A DNA stretch of 29,896 nucleotides from Burkholderia sp. (GCA_028292565.1 JAQGMD010000450.1:1-29896); one strand, 5' to 3'; positions 1 to 8,703 are shown, counted from the stretch's first letter. Translations and numbers: made by a program. Notes: generated by a model not told the origin, from the letters alone.

Positions 1-21
1 CTCTCTGGCCGAGAGTGCTAA
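1..21. promoter_or_regulatory. CIRCE operator (HrcA site), left half cut by the window edge
   Basis: Bases 13-21 read GAGTGCTAA, an exact right half of the CIRCE operator. Bases 1-3 read CTC, exactly where the left half TTAGCACTC would end given the canonical 9-base spacer (4-12). Twelve operator bases are visible and all match; the outer six lie outside the window. CIRCE is bound by the heat-shock repressor HrcA. The gene it controls is not visible. Because ftsY-ftsE-ftsX are read leftward and rpoH follows ftsX in many proteobacteria, a leftward rpoH just outside the window is the likely target (inference). Confidence 0.75.
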
Positions 22-41
22 TCGTGGTTTTTTACCGCGGG

Positions 42-59
42 AATAGCCTCACCGCTATT
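42..59. other. Small hairpin beside the CIRCE site
   Basis: AATAGC at 42-47 and GCTATT at 54-59 form a perfect 6-bp stem around the loop CTCACC. The stem extends with CCGC/GCGG across a small bulge. There is no U-tract on either strand, so it does not look like an intrinsic terminator. It lies in what is probably the leader or promoter region of the leftward gene beyond the edge. Function unknown. Confidence 0.3.
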
Positions 60-87
60 GCGGGGTGCAATGGTCTTTGCCTACTTA

Positions 88-206
88 GGATCCACGCAGG
101 AATAAGTTGTCATTTTTGCTGGCCGTGGCGGGCGCACCTCCGCCGCCCTCTGGTATTGCGTCGCACTATGACCGCCAAAATGAACAACTTATTCCTGCGC
201 GGGCCC
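88..206 (+). repeat. Short (119 bp) copy of a MITE/BIME-like inverted-repeat element
   Basis: Two arms of about 50 bp face each other. The left arm begins GGATCCACGCAGGAATAAGT; the right arm, read on the minus strand, begins GGGCCCGCGCAGGAATAAGT. The whole element aligns without further gaps to the reverse complement of 21635-21836 if exactly 83 bp are removed from the latter; the missing piece lies between two CGGGCGCAC direct repeats, of which one remains here at 129-137. No protein-coding capacity is evident. It lies between the end of ftsX and the CIRCE site. TTA flanks both ends but is too short to call a target duplication. Confidence 0.85.
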
Positions 207-275
207 TTACTATACTGAAAAACCGCGCGGAAAAAGTTGCGAAAGCTTAAATGCCGTGCTCCAAGGTCGCCATAC

Positions 276-1202
276 TCAGGAAAGGCGGGCGAGATGACGT
301 CGGACCGAGAGCAGGGCCCCGATCAACCCCAAGGCGGCGCTGATTGCCAATAAGGCAATGGTTGCGGTCACGTCCAGGGGTGACAGGCGAAACTCCGATG
401 CATACAGGCGCGCGAAATCCGCTATAGCGCCATTGAGTGGCTGCAGTGCGAGGCCGACCAATGCCAGCGCAACGGCCCCGGCGACCAGTCCCAGCAGCGC
501 CCCGGTGTAGTAAAACGGGCGGTAGATATAGGAATCGGTCGCGCCGAACAGCCTGCATACTTCGATTTCCTCGCGTTGCGTCATGACTTGCAGGCGGATT
601 GTATTGAAGATCACGGCAACCACTACCACCCCAAGTGTCGCCGCGACGAACAGGAGCGCGAGCCGGAGTACCTGCATCAGCGCGCCTAAACGCTTAACCC
701 AAGCCGAATCGACTTGAACGTATTCGACTCCGGGCAGGGCTTTAAGTTGCACAGCGATTGCATCCACGCGGGTCGCATCCGAGGTGTTTTGCAGGCTTGC
801 CAGTTTCAGCACGTAGCCGTCGGGCAGGGGGTTGTCACCGAGGGTGGTGAGCGCCTCCGACAATCCGGTTTTGTTCTTCAGCGTGCTGAGCGCGTTTTCC
901 CGGGGGATGAATTCAAGCTTGCCGCTGCCCTTGGCAGACTGGACGATGCGCTGGATTTGCGGCGCCAATGCGGTCGCCCTTTCCCGTGGGGTGTCCATCG
1001 CAAGGAAGATGCTGATTTCCGGCTCGACGGCCAGCTGTTGCGACACCGGACGGACGTTTTCGAGCACGGTCAGCCCGGCGATCGGCAGCGCCAGGGCGAT
1101 CGCAACCACCAGTACGTTCAGCGCAAAGCTGCCGGCTGAGCTGGCCAGATGGGCAATGGCGCTGCCTAACGCGAGTTTATGCTGTCGCAGCCATGGTTTC
1201 AT
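276..1202 (-). CDS. ftsX: Cell division ABC transporter permease FtsX
   Basis: FtsX is the inner-membrane partner of the ATPase FtsE; at the septum the complex activates peptidoglycan hydrolases through periplasmic activators. The 308-residue protein has the expected topology: a short cytoplasmic N-terminus, a membrane helix near 26-47, a periplasmic domain of about 125 residues, then helices near 177-201, 230-253 and 278-300. The cytoplasmic loop after helix 2 carries the family segment EEIEVCRLFGATD (211-223). The start codon overlaps the ftsE stop as ATGA, so the two are probably translationally coupled. Gene order ftsY-ftsE-ftsX is conserved in proteobacteria. No canonical intrinsic terminator is visible after the stop. 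Confidence 0.96.
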   Translation of the reverse strand: MKPWLRQHKLALGSAIAHLASSAGSFALNVLVVAIALALPIAGLTVLENVRPVSQQLAVEPEISIFLAMDTPRERATALAPQIQRIVQSAKGSGKLEFIPRENALSTLKNKTGLSEALTTLGDNPLPDGYVLKLASLQNTSDATRVDAIAVQLKALPGVEYVQVDSAWVKRLGALMQVLRLALLFVAATLGVVVVAVIFNTIRLQVMTQREEIEVCRLFGATDSYIYRPFYYTGALLGLVAGAVALALVGLALQPLNGAIADFARLYASEFRLSPLDVTATIALLAISAALGLIGALLSVRRHLARLS

Positions 1203-1876
1203 ACAGCCCCCTGTGCCGCGCTTACGCCGTCCGTGAGGCGTCCGCGATTCAAGAACACTATCCGTTTTGCCCCGGCCAGCAGTTGCTCATCATGCGTCGC
1301 GATCAGGCAGGTGGCCCCGACACCGTGAAACGCCTTGAGCGCGTCCATCACCTTGTTCGCGCTGGCGCGGTCGAGGTTGGCAGTTGGTTCATCGGCGAGA
1401 ATGATTTGCGGTCGATTCACGATCGCGCGGGCAATCGTCACCCGTTGCTGCTCACCGCCAGACAGCGCGAGCGGTTCGAAGGCCGCCTTGTCGAGCAAGC
1501 CGACTTTGTCGAGCGCGGCGCGAGCCCGTTTCTCGGCGTCGGCTTTTGCGGTCCCGATCACCAGCAAAGGCAGCATCACGTTAGCGAGCACGTTGCGATC
1601 GGTCAGCAGCGTCTGCTGCTGGAATATCAGGCCGAGGTTACGCCGCAGGTAGGGCAGGCCGGAAGCCTTGAGGCGTCCGATGTCCTGGCCGTTTACCATG
1701 ACCGATCCGGAGCTCGGCCGCTCCAGGGCAGCGATCATTTTCAGCAAGGTCGACTTGCCGGCGCCGGAAGGTCCGGAAAGGTATACCCATTCGCCCTGTG
1801 AGATCGACAGGCTGATGTCGGTGAGCGCGGTAGCGTCGCGCGAGTATTTTTTTGATACGTGCTGGAATTCAATCAT
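1199..1876 (-). CDS. ftsE: Cell division ATP-binding protein FtsE
   Basis: This is the cytoplasmic ABC ATPase of the FtsEX complex. In the 225-residue protein the Walker A GPSGAGKST is at 35-43, the Q-loop region LIFQQQ near 83-88, the ABC signature LSGGEQQR at 138-145, Walker B IILADEP at 158-164, the D-loop NLD at 167-169, and the switch histidine in ATHDEQ. All catalytic elements are intact. It starts 18 bases after the ftsY stop and its own stop overlaps the ftsX start (ATGA), consistent with one ftsYEX operon. Confidence 0.97.
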   Translation of the reverse strand: MIEFQHVSKKYSRDATALTDISLSISQGEWVYLSGPSGAGKSTLLKMIAALERPSSGSVMVNGQDIGRLKASGLPYLRRNLGLIFQQQTLLTDRNVLANVMLPLLVIGTAKADAEKRARAALDKVGLLDKAAFEPLALSGGEQQRVTIARAIVNRPQIILADEPTANLDRASANKVMDALKAFHGVGATCLIATHDEQLLAGAKRIVFLNRGRLTDGVSAAQGAV

Positions 1877-1894
1877 TAATTAATTAAATAGCGT

Positions 1895-3109
1895 TCAGCT
1901 TAACAAAGCATCCACAAATTCCTCCGCATCGAAAGGCTGCAGATCTTCGATCTTTTCGCCGACCCCGATGAAATAGACGGGCACCGGGCGCGTCTTCGCA
2001 ATGGCTGCGAGCACGCCGCCTTTGGCCGTGCCGTCGAGCTTGGTAATGACCAGTCCGGTCAGCGTCAATGCTTCATCGAACGCCTTGACCTGGGTCAGCG
2101 CGTTTTGCCCGGTATTGCCGTCGATGACGAGCAGGATTTCATGCGGGGCGCCTTCCATGCCTTTGCCAATCACTCGCTTAACCTTCTTCAGCTCTTCCAT
2201 CAGGTGCAGCTGGGTCGGCAGGCGGCCGGCGGTGTCCACCATGACAACGTTCAAGCGGCGCGCCCTTGCCGATTGCACTGCATCGAATGCAACCGCCGCG
2301 GGATCGCCTGACTCCTGCGAGATCACCGTCACGTTGTTGCGCTCGCCCCATATCGTCAACTGCTCGCGTGCCGCTGCGCGAAATGTATCGCCGGCGGCCA
2401 GCAGTACGGACTGTTGGTGCGCCTGCAGATGCTTGGCGAGTTTGCCGATAGTCGTGGTTTTTCCGGCGCCATTGACACCGGCGATCATCATCACCATGGG
2501 CTGGTGGCGGCCGAGCACCATCGGCTTTTGCAGGGGCCTCAGCAAATCCAGCAGCAGGCCGCGCAGGGCGGTCTTCACCTGGTCGGCTTCGGTCAGCCTC
2601 TGTTCTTTGACCTTCTTCTTCAACCCCTCCAGCAGGAAGCGGGTCGCTTCCACGCCGGCGTCCGACATCAGCAGCGCCGATTCGAGTTCTTCATACAAAT
2701 CGTCGTTGATTTTGGCGCCGACAAACAGGGTCGTCAGGTTGGTCGAGGTTTTCGACAACCCGACTTTCAGGCGCTGCATCCAGGATTGCTTTTGCGCTGC
2801 CGCCATCGGGGCGGCCGGAATGATTTCTTCCTCTGCTTCTTCTTCCGGCTCCGGTTCCGGGACGCTGGCCTCCAGCGCGGGTGCAGGTGCAGGCAGAGGC
2901 GCTTCAGCCGGCTTTTTCTTGAAGAAGCCAAATCGGCTGGGCGATGACTCGGCTGGCTTTGCCGGTGTCCCAACAGGTTCCGCGGGTCTCGGAGCGTGTG
3001 CCAACGGCTCCTCTACAGGAGTCTCCACCACGGGCTCTTGCGCGGGTTCGTGCGAAGGTTCCTGGGGAACAGGCGTGTCTTTTGGTTTTCTTTTGAAGAA
3101 ACTAAACAT
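1895..3109 (-). CDS. ftsY: Signal recognition particle receptor FtsY
   Basis: FtsY is the membrane-associated SRP receptor GTPase that docks Ffh-ribosome complexes for co-translational insertion. The 404-residue protein has an N-terminal A domain (about 1-105) rich in Pro, Ala and Glu, then the NG domain. GTPase motifs are visible: GVNGAGKTT at 211-219, GDTFRAAA at 240-247, DTAGR at 292-296, TKLDG at 356-360, and the closing GVGEKIEDLQPF at 382-393. The A domain contains two similar basic-aromatic patches, FSFFKRKP at 2-9 and FGFFKKKP at 60-67, possibly duplicated membrane-contact motifs. It is the first gene of the ftsYEX run and diverges from the M16 gene across 89 bp. Confidence 0.97.
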   Translation of the reverse strand: MFSFFKRKPKDTPVPQEPSHEPAQEPVVETPVEEPLAHAPRPAEPVGTPAKPAESSPSRFGFFKKKPAEAPLPAPAPALEASVPEPEPEEEAEEEIIPAAPMAAAQKQSWMQRLKVGLSKTSTNLTTLFVGAKINDDLYEELESALLMSDAGVEATRFLLEGLKKKVKEQRLTEADQVKTALRGLLLDLLRPLQKPMVLGRHQPMVMMIAGVNGAGKTTTIGKLAKHLQAHQQSVLLAAGDTFRAAAREQLTIWGERNNVTVISQESGDPAAVAFDAVQSARARRLNVVMVDTAGRLPTQLHLMEELKKVKRVIGKGMEGAPHEILLVIDGNTGQNALTQVKAFDEALTLTGLVITKLDGTAKGGVLAAIAKTRPVPVYFIGVGEKIEDLQPFDAEEFVDALLS

Positions 3110-3198
3110 TCGGAATTGGAAGAAGTGCGGTCACAGGCGCCTACGAAAGCCGCGCCGAAAGAAGATACAATCAGCCACATTCTAACAGAGCACTGACT

Positions 3199-4563
3199 AT
3201 GAAATTTCCGATCAAGGCATTGTTGTGGCTGTGGGCACTTTCTTTTGTGCCCCTGGCCGCGCAGGCGGAGCCTGCGCAAGAGTTCATGTTGAAAAACGGC
3301 ATGAAAGTCATCGTCAAGGAAGATCATCGCGCGCCGACCGCAGCCCATATGATCTGGTACAAGATCGGCTCGATCGACGAGCAGAACGGTACCACCGGCG
3401 TCGCACACGTGCTTGAGCACCTGATGTTCAAGGCCACCGGCAAGCTCAAATCCGGCGATTTCAGCCGACGCGTGGCTGCCCTGGGCGGACGCGAAAATGC
3501 ATTTACCAGCAAGGATTACACGGCGTATTTCCAGCAGATCGAAAAGTCCCGCCTGGAAAAAGTGATGGAGCTGGAAGCGGACCGGATGGCGAACCTCAGG
3601 TTCAACCAGGATGAATTCGCCAAGGAAATCCGGGTGGTGATGGAAGAGCGCCGCTGGCGTACCGACGATCAGCCGACAGGGTTGCTCTATGAGTCGCTGA
3701 ACGCGACCGCCTTTGCCGCGCATCCGTATCATCATCCCATCATCGGCTGGATGAGCGACCTGCAACATATGACGCTCCAGGATACGAAGATATGGTACGA
3801 GCGCTGGTATGCGCCGAATAACGCGACCATGGTCGTATCCGGCGACGTCGATGCGACGCAGGTCCATGCGCTCGCGGAAAAACACTTCGGCAAGATTCCC
3901 GCGAAGCGGCTGCCGGCCCGCAAACCGCAGGATGAACCGCAGCAGCGCGGCGTGCGGCGCGTCTCTGTGAAGGCCCCGGCGGAGAATCCGTATGTGGCGC
4001 TCGCGTTCAAGGTGCCGACCTTGCGCGACGTGGAAAAGGATCAGGACGTCTATGCGCTCGAAGTGCTTGCGGCGGTGCTGGACGGCTACGACAATGCACG
4101 GCTGAATGCAAAACTGGTGCGCACCGACAGGGTCGCCAATTCGGTCGGCGCCGGCTATACCAGTATCGCGCGCGGGCCGGTGCTGTTCCTGCTGGATGGC
4201 ACCCCGGTACGGGGAACGACCACGGAACAACTCGAACAACTGTTGCGCGCCGAAGTCGAGCGGGTCGCCAAAGAAGGCGTGTCGGAAGCAGAATTGCAGC
4301 GCGTCAAAACGCAGCTGATCGCAGGTCAGATCTACAAGCGCGACTCGGTTTTCGGACAGGCGATGGAAATCGGCGTGATCGAAATGACCGGCATCTCGCA
4401 CACCAACATCGATCGCATCATTGAAAAACTCAAGACGGTGACAGCCCAGCAAGTGCAGGAGGTCGCTCAGAAGTATTTCGGCGACGACGCGCTGACGGTG
4501 GCGACGCTGATCCCTCTTCCGCTGTCAGAGAAGAAAGCTCCGCCGGCCGGCTTGCGTCACTAA
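3199..4563 (+). CDS. M16 family zinc metallopeptidase, catalytic subunit
   Basis: This is a probable periplasmic zinc peptidase of the pitrilysin/processing-peptidase family (M16B). The 454-residue precursor has a signal peptide with likely cleavage after AQA (residue 23). The inverted zinc motif HVLEH is at 70-74, with a candidate third zinc ligand in VVMEE near residue 150, about 75 residues downstream as in processing peptidases. The following gene encodes a paralogue without this motif, so the two probably form a heterodimer, as described for paired M16 proteins in Sphingomonas. It diverges from ftsY. A weak -10-like TACAAT lies at 3166-3171 with no good -35. The natural substrate cannot be read from the sequence. 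Confidence 0.92.
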   Translation: MKFPIKALLWLWALSFVPLAAQAEPAQEFMLKNGMKVIVKEDHRAPTAAHMIWYKIGSIDEQNGTTGVAHVLEHLMFKATGKLKSGDFSRRVAALGGRENAFTSKDYTAYFQQIEKSRLEKVMELEADRMANLRFNQDEFAKEIRVVMEERRWRTDDQPTGLLYESLNATAFAAHPYHHPIIGWMSDLQHMTLQDTKIWYERWYAPNNATMVVSGDVDATQVHALAEKHFGKIPAKRLPARKPQDEPQQRGVRRVSVKAPAENPYVALAFKVPTLRDVEKDQDVYALEVLAAVLDGYDNARLNAKLVRTDRVANSVGAGYTSIARGPVLFLLDGTPVRGTTTEQLEQLLRAEVERVAKEGVSEAELQRVKTQLIAGQIYKRDSVFGQAMEIGVIEMTGISHTNIDRIIEKLKTVTAQQVQEVAQKYFGDDALTVATLIPLPLSEKKAPPAGLRH

Positions 4564-4568
4564 CCAAC

Positions 4569-4600
4569 ACGGATCCCGCCTCGGCGGGAATGCAATCCGT
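4569..4600. repeat. dRS3-like palindromic repeat between the M16 genes
   Basis: ACGGAT (4569-4574) and ATCCGT (4595-4600) bracket CCCGCC-TC-GGCGGG, giving a strong GC stem-loop 6 bases after the first M16 stop. The pattern of a CCCGCC/GGCGGG core followed by GAATG resembles the small dispersed palindromes common in beta-proteobacteria (Neisseria dRS3-type). No U-tract follows, so it may tune mRNA decay or relative expression of the two subunits rather than terminate. The relation to dRS3 is inference. Confidence 0.5.
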
Positions 4601-4615
4601 CACTTGCATGCGAAT

Positions 4616-5932
4616 ATGAAAAAACTGATCATTGTAGTCTTGGCGTTCTTCAGCCTGAACGCCCACGCCGCCCTCAAGATCGAATCGTGGACCCTGCCGA
4701 ACGGCACCCGCGTATTGTTTGTCGAAAACCATTCGATCCCGGTCCTCGATATCAGCGTCGAATTCGATGCCGGCTCGCGCCGCGATCCGCAGGGCAAGGC
4801 GGGTACTGCGTCGCTCACAAATTCGATGCTGGCCCGTGGCCTGCGCGAAGCCTCTTCCCCTGTCGCCGAACCGGCGATGACCGAGGCTCAGATATCCGAT
4901 GCGTTTGCCGATACCGGCGCACAACGCGGCGGCGGTGCCGGCATCGATCGCGGCGGCGCAACGCTGCGGACCCTGTCCAGTGCAAACGAGCGCGAGAAGT
5001 CGGTTGCCTTGCTGGCGCGGGTCCTCGCGCACCCTGGCTTTCCGGAAAACTTCGTCGCGCGTGACAAGGCGCGTTTCATTTCCTCCATCAAGGAAGACGA
5101 GACCAAGCCGGAGTCGATCGGCGAGAAGGCGTTCTGGCGCCTCCTGTATGGTTCGCATCCCTACGCAAAACAGGAATCCCCGACGACCGTCGAAGCGATC
5201 ACACGCGAAGACCTGATCGCTTTCCATGCCGCGCACTATGTCGCCAACCGCGCCATCATCTCGATGATCGGCGACATTACGCGCGCCGAGGCGGATGCGA
5301 TCGCTCAACAGCTGACCGTTCGCCTTTCGCGCGGGGAACCGCTGGCGGCTCTGCCGCCTGTGCCGCCTGTGCAAGGACAGGAGGAACGGATTGCCCACCC
5401 GGCCACACAAGCGCACATATTGATCGGCGCGCCCGCGCTGGCGCGCGGCGATCCCGATTTTTTTCCGCTCACGGTAGGTAACTACGTGCTGGGTGGCGGC
5501 GGCTTCGTATCGCGACTGATGCGTGAAGTGCGTGAGCAGCGCGGTCTCGCCTATAGCGCGTACAGCTATTTCAGTCCGCTCGCGCAACCGGGGCCATTCC
5601 AGGCCGGCCTGCAAACGCAAAAGGAGCAGGCCGACGAAGCACTGAAGGTCACGCGTAGCACCATTGCTGCATTCCTGCGCGAGGGACCGACGCCACAGGA
5701 ACTCAAGGCGGCGAAGGATAATCTGATAGGCGGCTTTGCGCTGCGCATCGACAATAATCGCAAGATCCTCGACAATGTCGCCGCCATCGGCTTCTACAAC
5801 CTGCCCCTCGATTATCTCGACACGTGGACGGCGAAGGTCGCCAAAGTCAGCGCAGCCGATATCAAGAGCGCGTTCAACCGGAAAATTTCACCCGACCGAC
5901 TGGCCACCGTCGTGGTCGGCAGCACCAAGTAA
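4616..5932 (+). CDS. M16 family peptidase-like protein, zinc motif absent
   Basis: This is the second M16 subunit. I choose the ATG at 4616 (438 residues) over the TTG at 4604 because it begins a clean signal peptide, MKKLIIVVLAFFSLNAHA, with cleavage after residue 18. Where the paralogue upstream has HVLEH, this protein has GTASLTN, so the zinc-binding residues are gone and it should be non-catalytic. It keeps the glycine-rich loop and the following arginine/tyrosine region (LGGGGFVSRLMREVREQRGL), typical of the substrate-binding subunit of M16B pairs. It is followed after 2 bases by rsmD. The frame is intact, so it is a degenerate active site and not a pseudogene. Confidence 0.9.
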   Translation: MKKLIIVVLAFFSLNAHAALKIESWTLPNGTRVLFVENHSIPVLDISVEFDAGSRRDPQGKAGTASLTNSMLARGLREASSPVAEPAMTEAQISDAFADTGAQRGGGAGIDRGGATLRTLSSANEREKSVALLARVLAHPGFPENFVARDKARFISSIKEDETKPESIGEKAFWRLLYGSHPYAKQESPTTVEAITREDLIAFHAAHYVANRAIISMIGDITRAEADAIAQQLTVRLSRGEPLAALPPVPPVQGQEERIAHPATQAHILIGAPALARGDPDFFPLTVGNYVLGGGGFVSRLMREVREQRGLAYSAYSYFSPLAQPGPFQAGLQTQKEQADEALKVTRSTIAAFLREGPTPQELKAAKDNLIGGFALRIDNNRKILDNVAAIGFYNLPLDYLDTWTAKVAKVSAADIKSAFNRKISPDRLATVVVGSTK

Positions 5933-5934
5933 GC

Positions 5935-7399
<1,465 letters not shown>

Positions 7400-7403
7400 T
7401 TGG

Positions 7404-8252
7404 TCAAAACGCCAGGCGCACGCCGATTTGCTGTCCCACGCGCAGCAAGGTTCCATCGCCCTTGATCACGATCGCATTCATTCCGAACGTAATTCCACCA
7501 TCGACCTTCGGATCGGCGCGATAGGTTCGCAGGACGTCGAGTGGATCAGGCCCGATCTTTCCGGTCGCCTGGTCGATCGACGGGATCGGACAGCGCGGGC
7601 ATGGCTTCACCGGCTTCAGTACCGCCCCACCGACGTTGAGCGACTCCATGTGGTCTTCTTCGAACGCTTCCACGCCGCTGATCACGATGTTTGGACGAAA
7701 CCGGTTCATCGGCAATGCGTCGCGACCTCGCGCCGTGAGTTTGTCGTTCAGGTCGGCAAGGGATGCTTCTGAAATGATCAGGATCGGAAAACCGTCGGCA
7801 AAGAGGGTGTACGCTTCGAGCCCACCCGTCCATCGGGTATTCGCGACGCGTTGCGAACCACAAGAGCGCACCAGCCTGCAAGGCACACCGAGGAACCGGG
7901 AGAGCCAGGCGGCCGTCTTGTCGTCGCAGTCCCACGCTTCCACGGTGTCGTTCCAAACGCGTACGTTTACTATCAGCGGCTCCGCGTCCTCCGGCAGCCA
8001 AAGAGGAACCTTCAGGATGGGCATGCCGGGTGCTCGCACGCTGAGTGCATTGCGCTTGATAAGCGGTTTGATCAGCGCCATTTTTGGATGCTCGCGCTGC
8101 GTCAGAAATTCTCCGTTGGCGTCGACCACCATCCACTCCCGGTCCGAAAACATATCGGTCGCTAACCCGGCGGCTGTCAATGTTGCTGCGCGCAACGAGA
8201 TGCCGGCGCAGGATTTGATCGGGTAGATGTTCAGTTCGGCGAGGACGGGCAT
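7404..8252 (-). CDS. MOSC domain protein (YcbX/mARC-like molybdenum-cofactor protein)
   Basis: The 282-residue protein has an N-terminal MOSC beta-barrel domain (from about residue 3, LAELNIYPIKSC) and a C-terminal MOSC domain. Related YcbX and mARC proteins bind molybdenum cofactor and reduce N-hydroxylated compounds. The segment KPCPRCPIPSID (216-227) contains the expected cysteine ligand; Cys221 fits the mARC position better than Cys218 (inference). MNRFRPNIV (182-190) is also family-typical. E. coli YcbX carries an extra C-terminal ferredoxin domain that is absent here; whether the separate ferredoxin gene next door plays that part is only a suggestion. A candidate promoter lies at 8283-8312. 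Confidence 0.9.
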   Translation of the reverse strand: MPVLAELNIYPIKSCAGISLRAATLTAAGLATDMFSDREWMVVDANGEFLTQREHPKMALIKPLIKRNALSVRAPGMPILKVPLWLPEDAEPLIVNVRVWNDTVEAWDCDDKTAAWLSRFLGVPCRLVRSCGSQRVANTRWTGGLEAYTLFADGFPILIISEASLADLNDKLTARGRDALPMNRFRPNIVISGVEAFEEDHMESLNVGGAVLKPVKPCPRCPIPSIDQATGKIGPDPLDVLRTYRADPKVDGGITFGMNAIVIKGDGTLLRVGQQIGVRLAF

Positions 8253-8282
8253 GTTCGGACGGCGTATGACTGACGGTGTGGT

Positions 8283-8312
8283 ATCTTAGGCCGAACCGCT
8301 ATTTGTGTGCAA
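8283..8312 (-). promoter_or_regulatory. Candidate sigma70 promoter for the MOSC gene
   Basis: Read leftward, TTGCAC (8312-8307) and TAAGAT (8288-8283) are separated by 18 bases and lie 31-60 bases before the MOSC start codon. Match to consensus is moderate. No transcript evidence is available. Confidence 0.4.
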
Positions 8313-8326
8313 CGGCATCTGTTCCG

Positions 8327-8351
8327 GGTTTCTCACTCCGGTTGAGAAATC
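8327..8351. other. 9-bp hairpin in the non-coding region upstream of the MOSC gene
   Basis: TTTCTCA (8329-8335) pairs with TGAGAAA (8343-8349) around a 7-base loop, extended by a G-U and a G-C pair. It lacks a U-tract on both strands. It sits between the candidate MOSC promoter and the small membrane protein gene. The rest of 8360-8451 shows no recognisable feature. Confidence 0.3.
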
Positions 8352-8451
8352 ATGTGAATTGAACGGAAGTTGCTATTGATGGGATGAGCGGGGGGCACGG
8401 CTTTGAGCGCATGGAAACGCTGCGGCTTCCAGTGCTTATGCGATTGCCTGT

Positions 8452-8559
8452 CTAACGCCCGTCGTCGACTGCATCCAGTTCCAGCAGCACTTCAATGCAG
8501 ACAGCTGCGAATAGTCCGCAGATAACCACACCCGTTAATATAACCACTCCGATGAACAT
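8452..8559 (-). CDS. Candidate 35-residue single-pass membrane protein
   Basis: Not recognised. The predicted peptide starts MFIGVVILTGVV and ends ELDAVDDGR: one hydrophobic helix of about 25 residues followed by an acidic tail. The start is chosen because GGAGG (8570-8566 on the minus strand) lies exactly 6 bases before this ATG. The frame stays open to an ATG at 8712 (86 residues), but the added part is Ala/Pro-rich, and an in-frame ATG 6 bases earlier would abut the GGAGG. Small membrane proteins of this size often act as subunits or regulators of larger membrane complexes; no partner is evident here. There is no convincing promoter, and the function is unknown. Confidence 0.55.
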   Translation of the reverse strand: MFIGVVILTGVVICGLFAAVCIEVLLELDAVDDGR

Positions 8560-8671
8560 GACCATCCTCCCTGACAGTATGTGGCTCGGGGAGAACACAT
8601 GGTTCCATGGAGGAACGGCGGCAGGCGCAAATGCGGGCGAAGGGGCGCGCACACAGACCAATTGCGCTTGG

Positions 8672-8703
8672 GCTTCCTCGTTAGCTTGAGCTTCGCTCGT
8701 TAG
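8672..8703. repeat. Imperfect 13/14-bp direct repeat upstream of the small membrane protein
   Basis: GCTTCCTCGTTAG (8672-8684) and GCTTCGCTCGTTAG (8690-8703) differ by one inserted base and start 18 bases apart. They could be a tandem operator or a chance duplication. They also fall inside the longer possible reading frame of the small protein. Confidence 0.3.

Noticed and set aside
88..206. Repeat element as a CRISPR or tRNA-like structure
   Set aside because: There is a single pair of inverted arms with no regular direct-repeat spacing and no cloverleaf.
15..218. Open frame of 67 codons at the left end
   Set aside because: It runs through the CIRCE site and the inverted-repeat element, has no ribosome-binding site and no recognisable protein character.
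217..237. CCGCGCGG flanked by A-runs as an ftsX terminator
   Set aside because: The palindrome at 223-230 has no loop and the flanking tracts do not pair, so it is not a proper intrinsic terminator.
2001..3185. Long plus-strand open frame (394 codons) opposite ftsY
   Set aside because: Low-complexity Ser/Ala-rich antisense translation of a well-supported gene; a GC-rich codon-bias shadow.
3013..4452. 479-codon minus-strand frame opposite the first M16 gene
   Set aside because: It covers both the ftsY start and most of an intact M16 gene; composition is typical of an antisense shadow (His/Arg/Leu-rich, no domain).
4430..5620. 396-codon minus-strand frame opposite the second M16 gene
   Set aside because: Arg-rich antisense shadow of a clearly coding M16 gene with signal peptide.
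4616..5932. Second M16 gene as a pseudogene
   Set aside because: The zinc motif is missing, but the frame, signal peptide and substrate-loop motifs are intact, matching known non-catalytic partner subunits.
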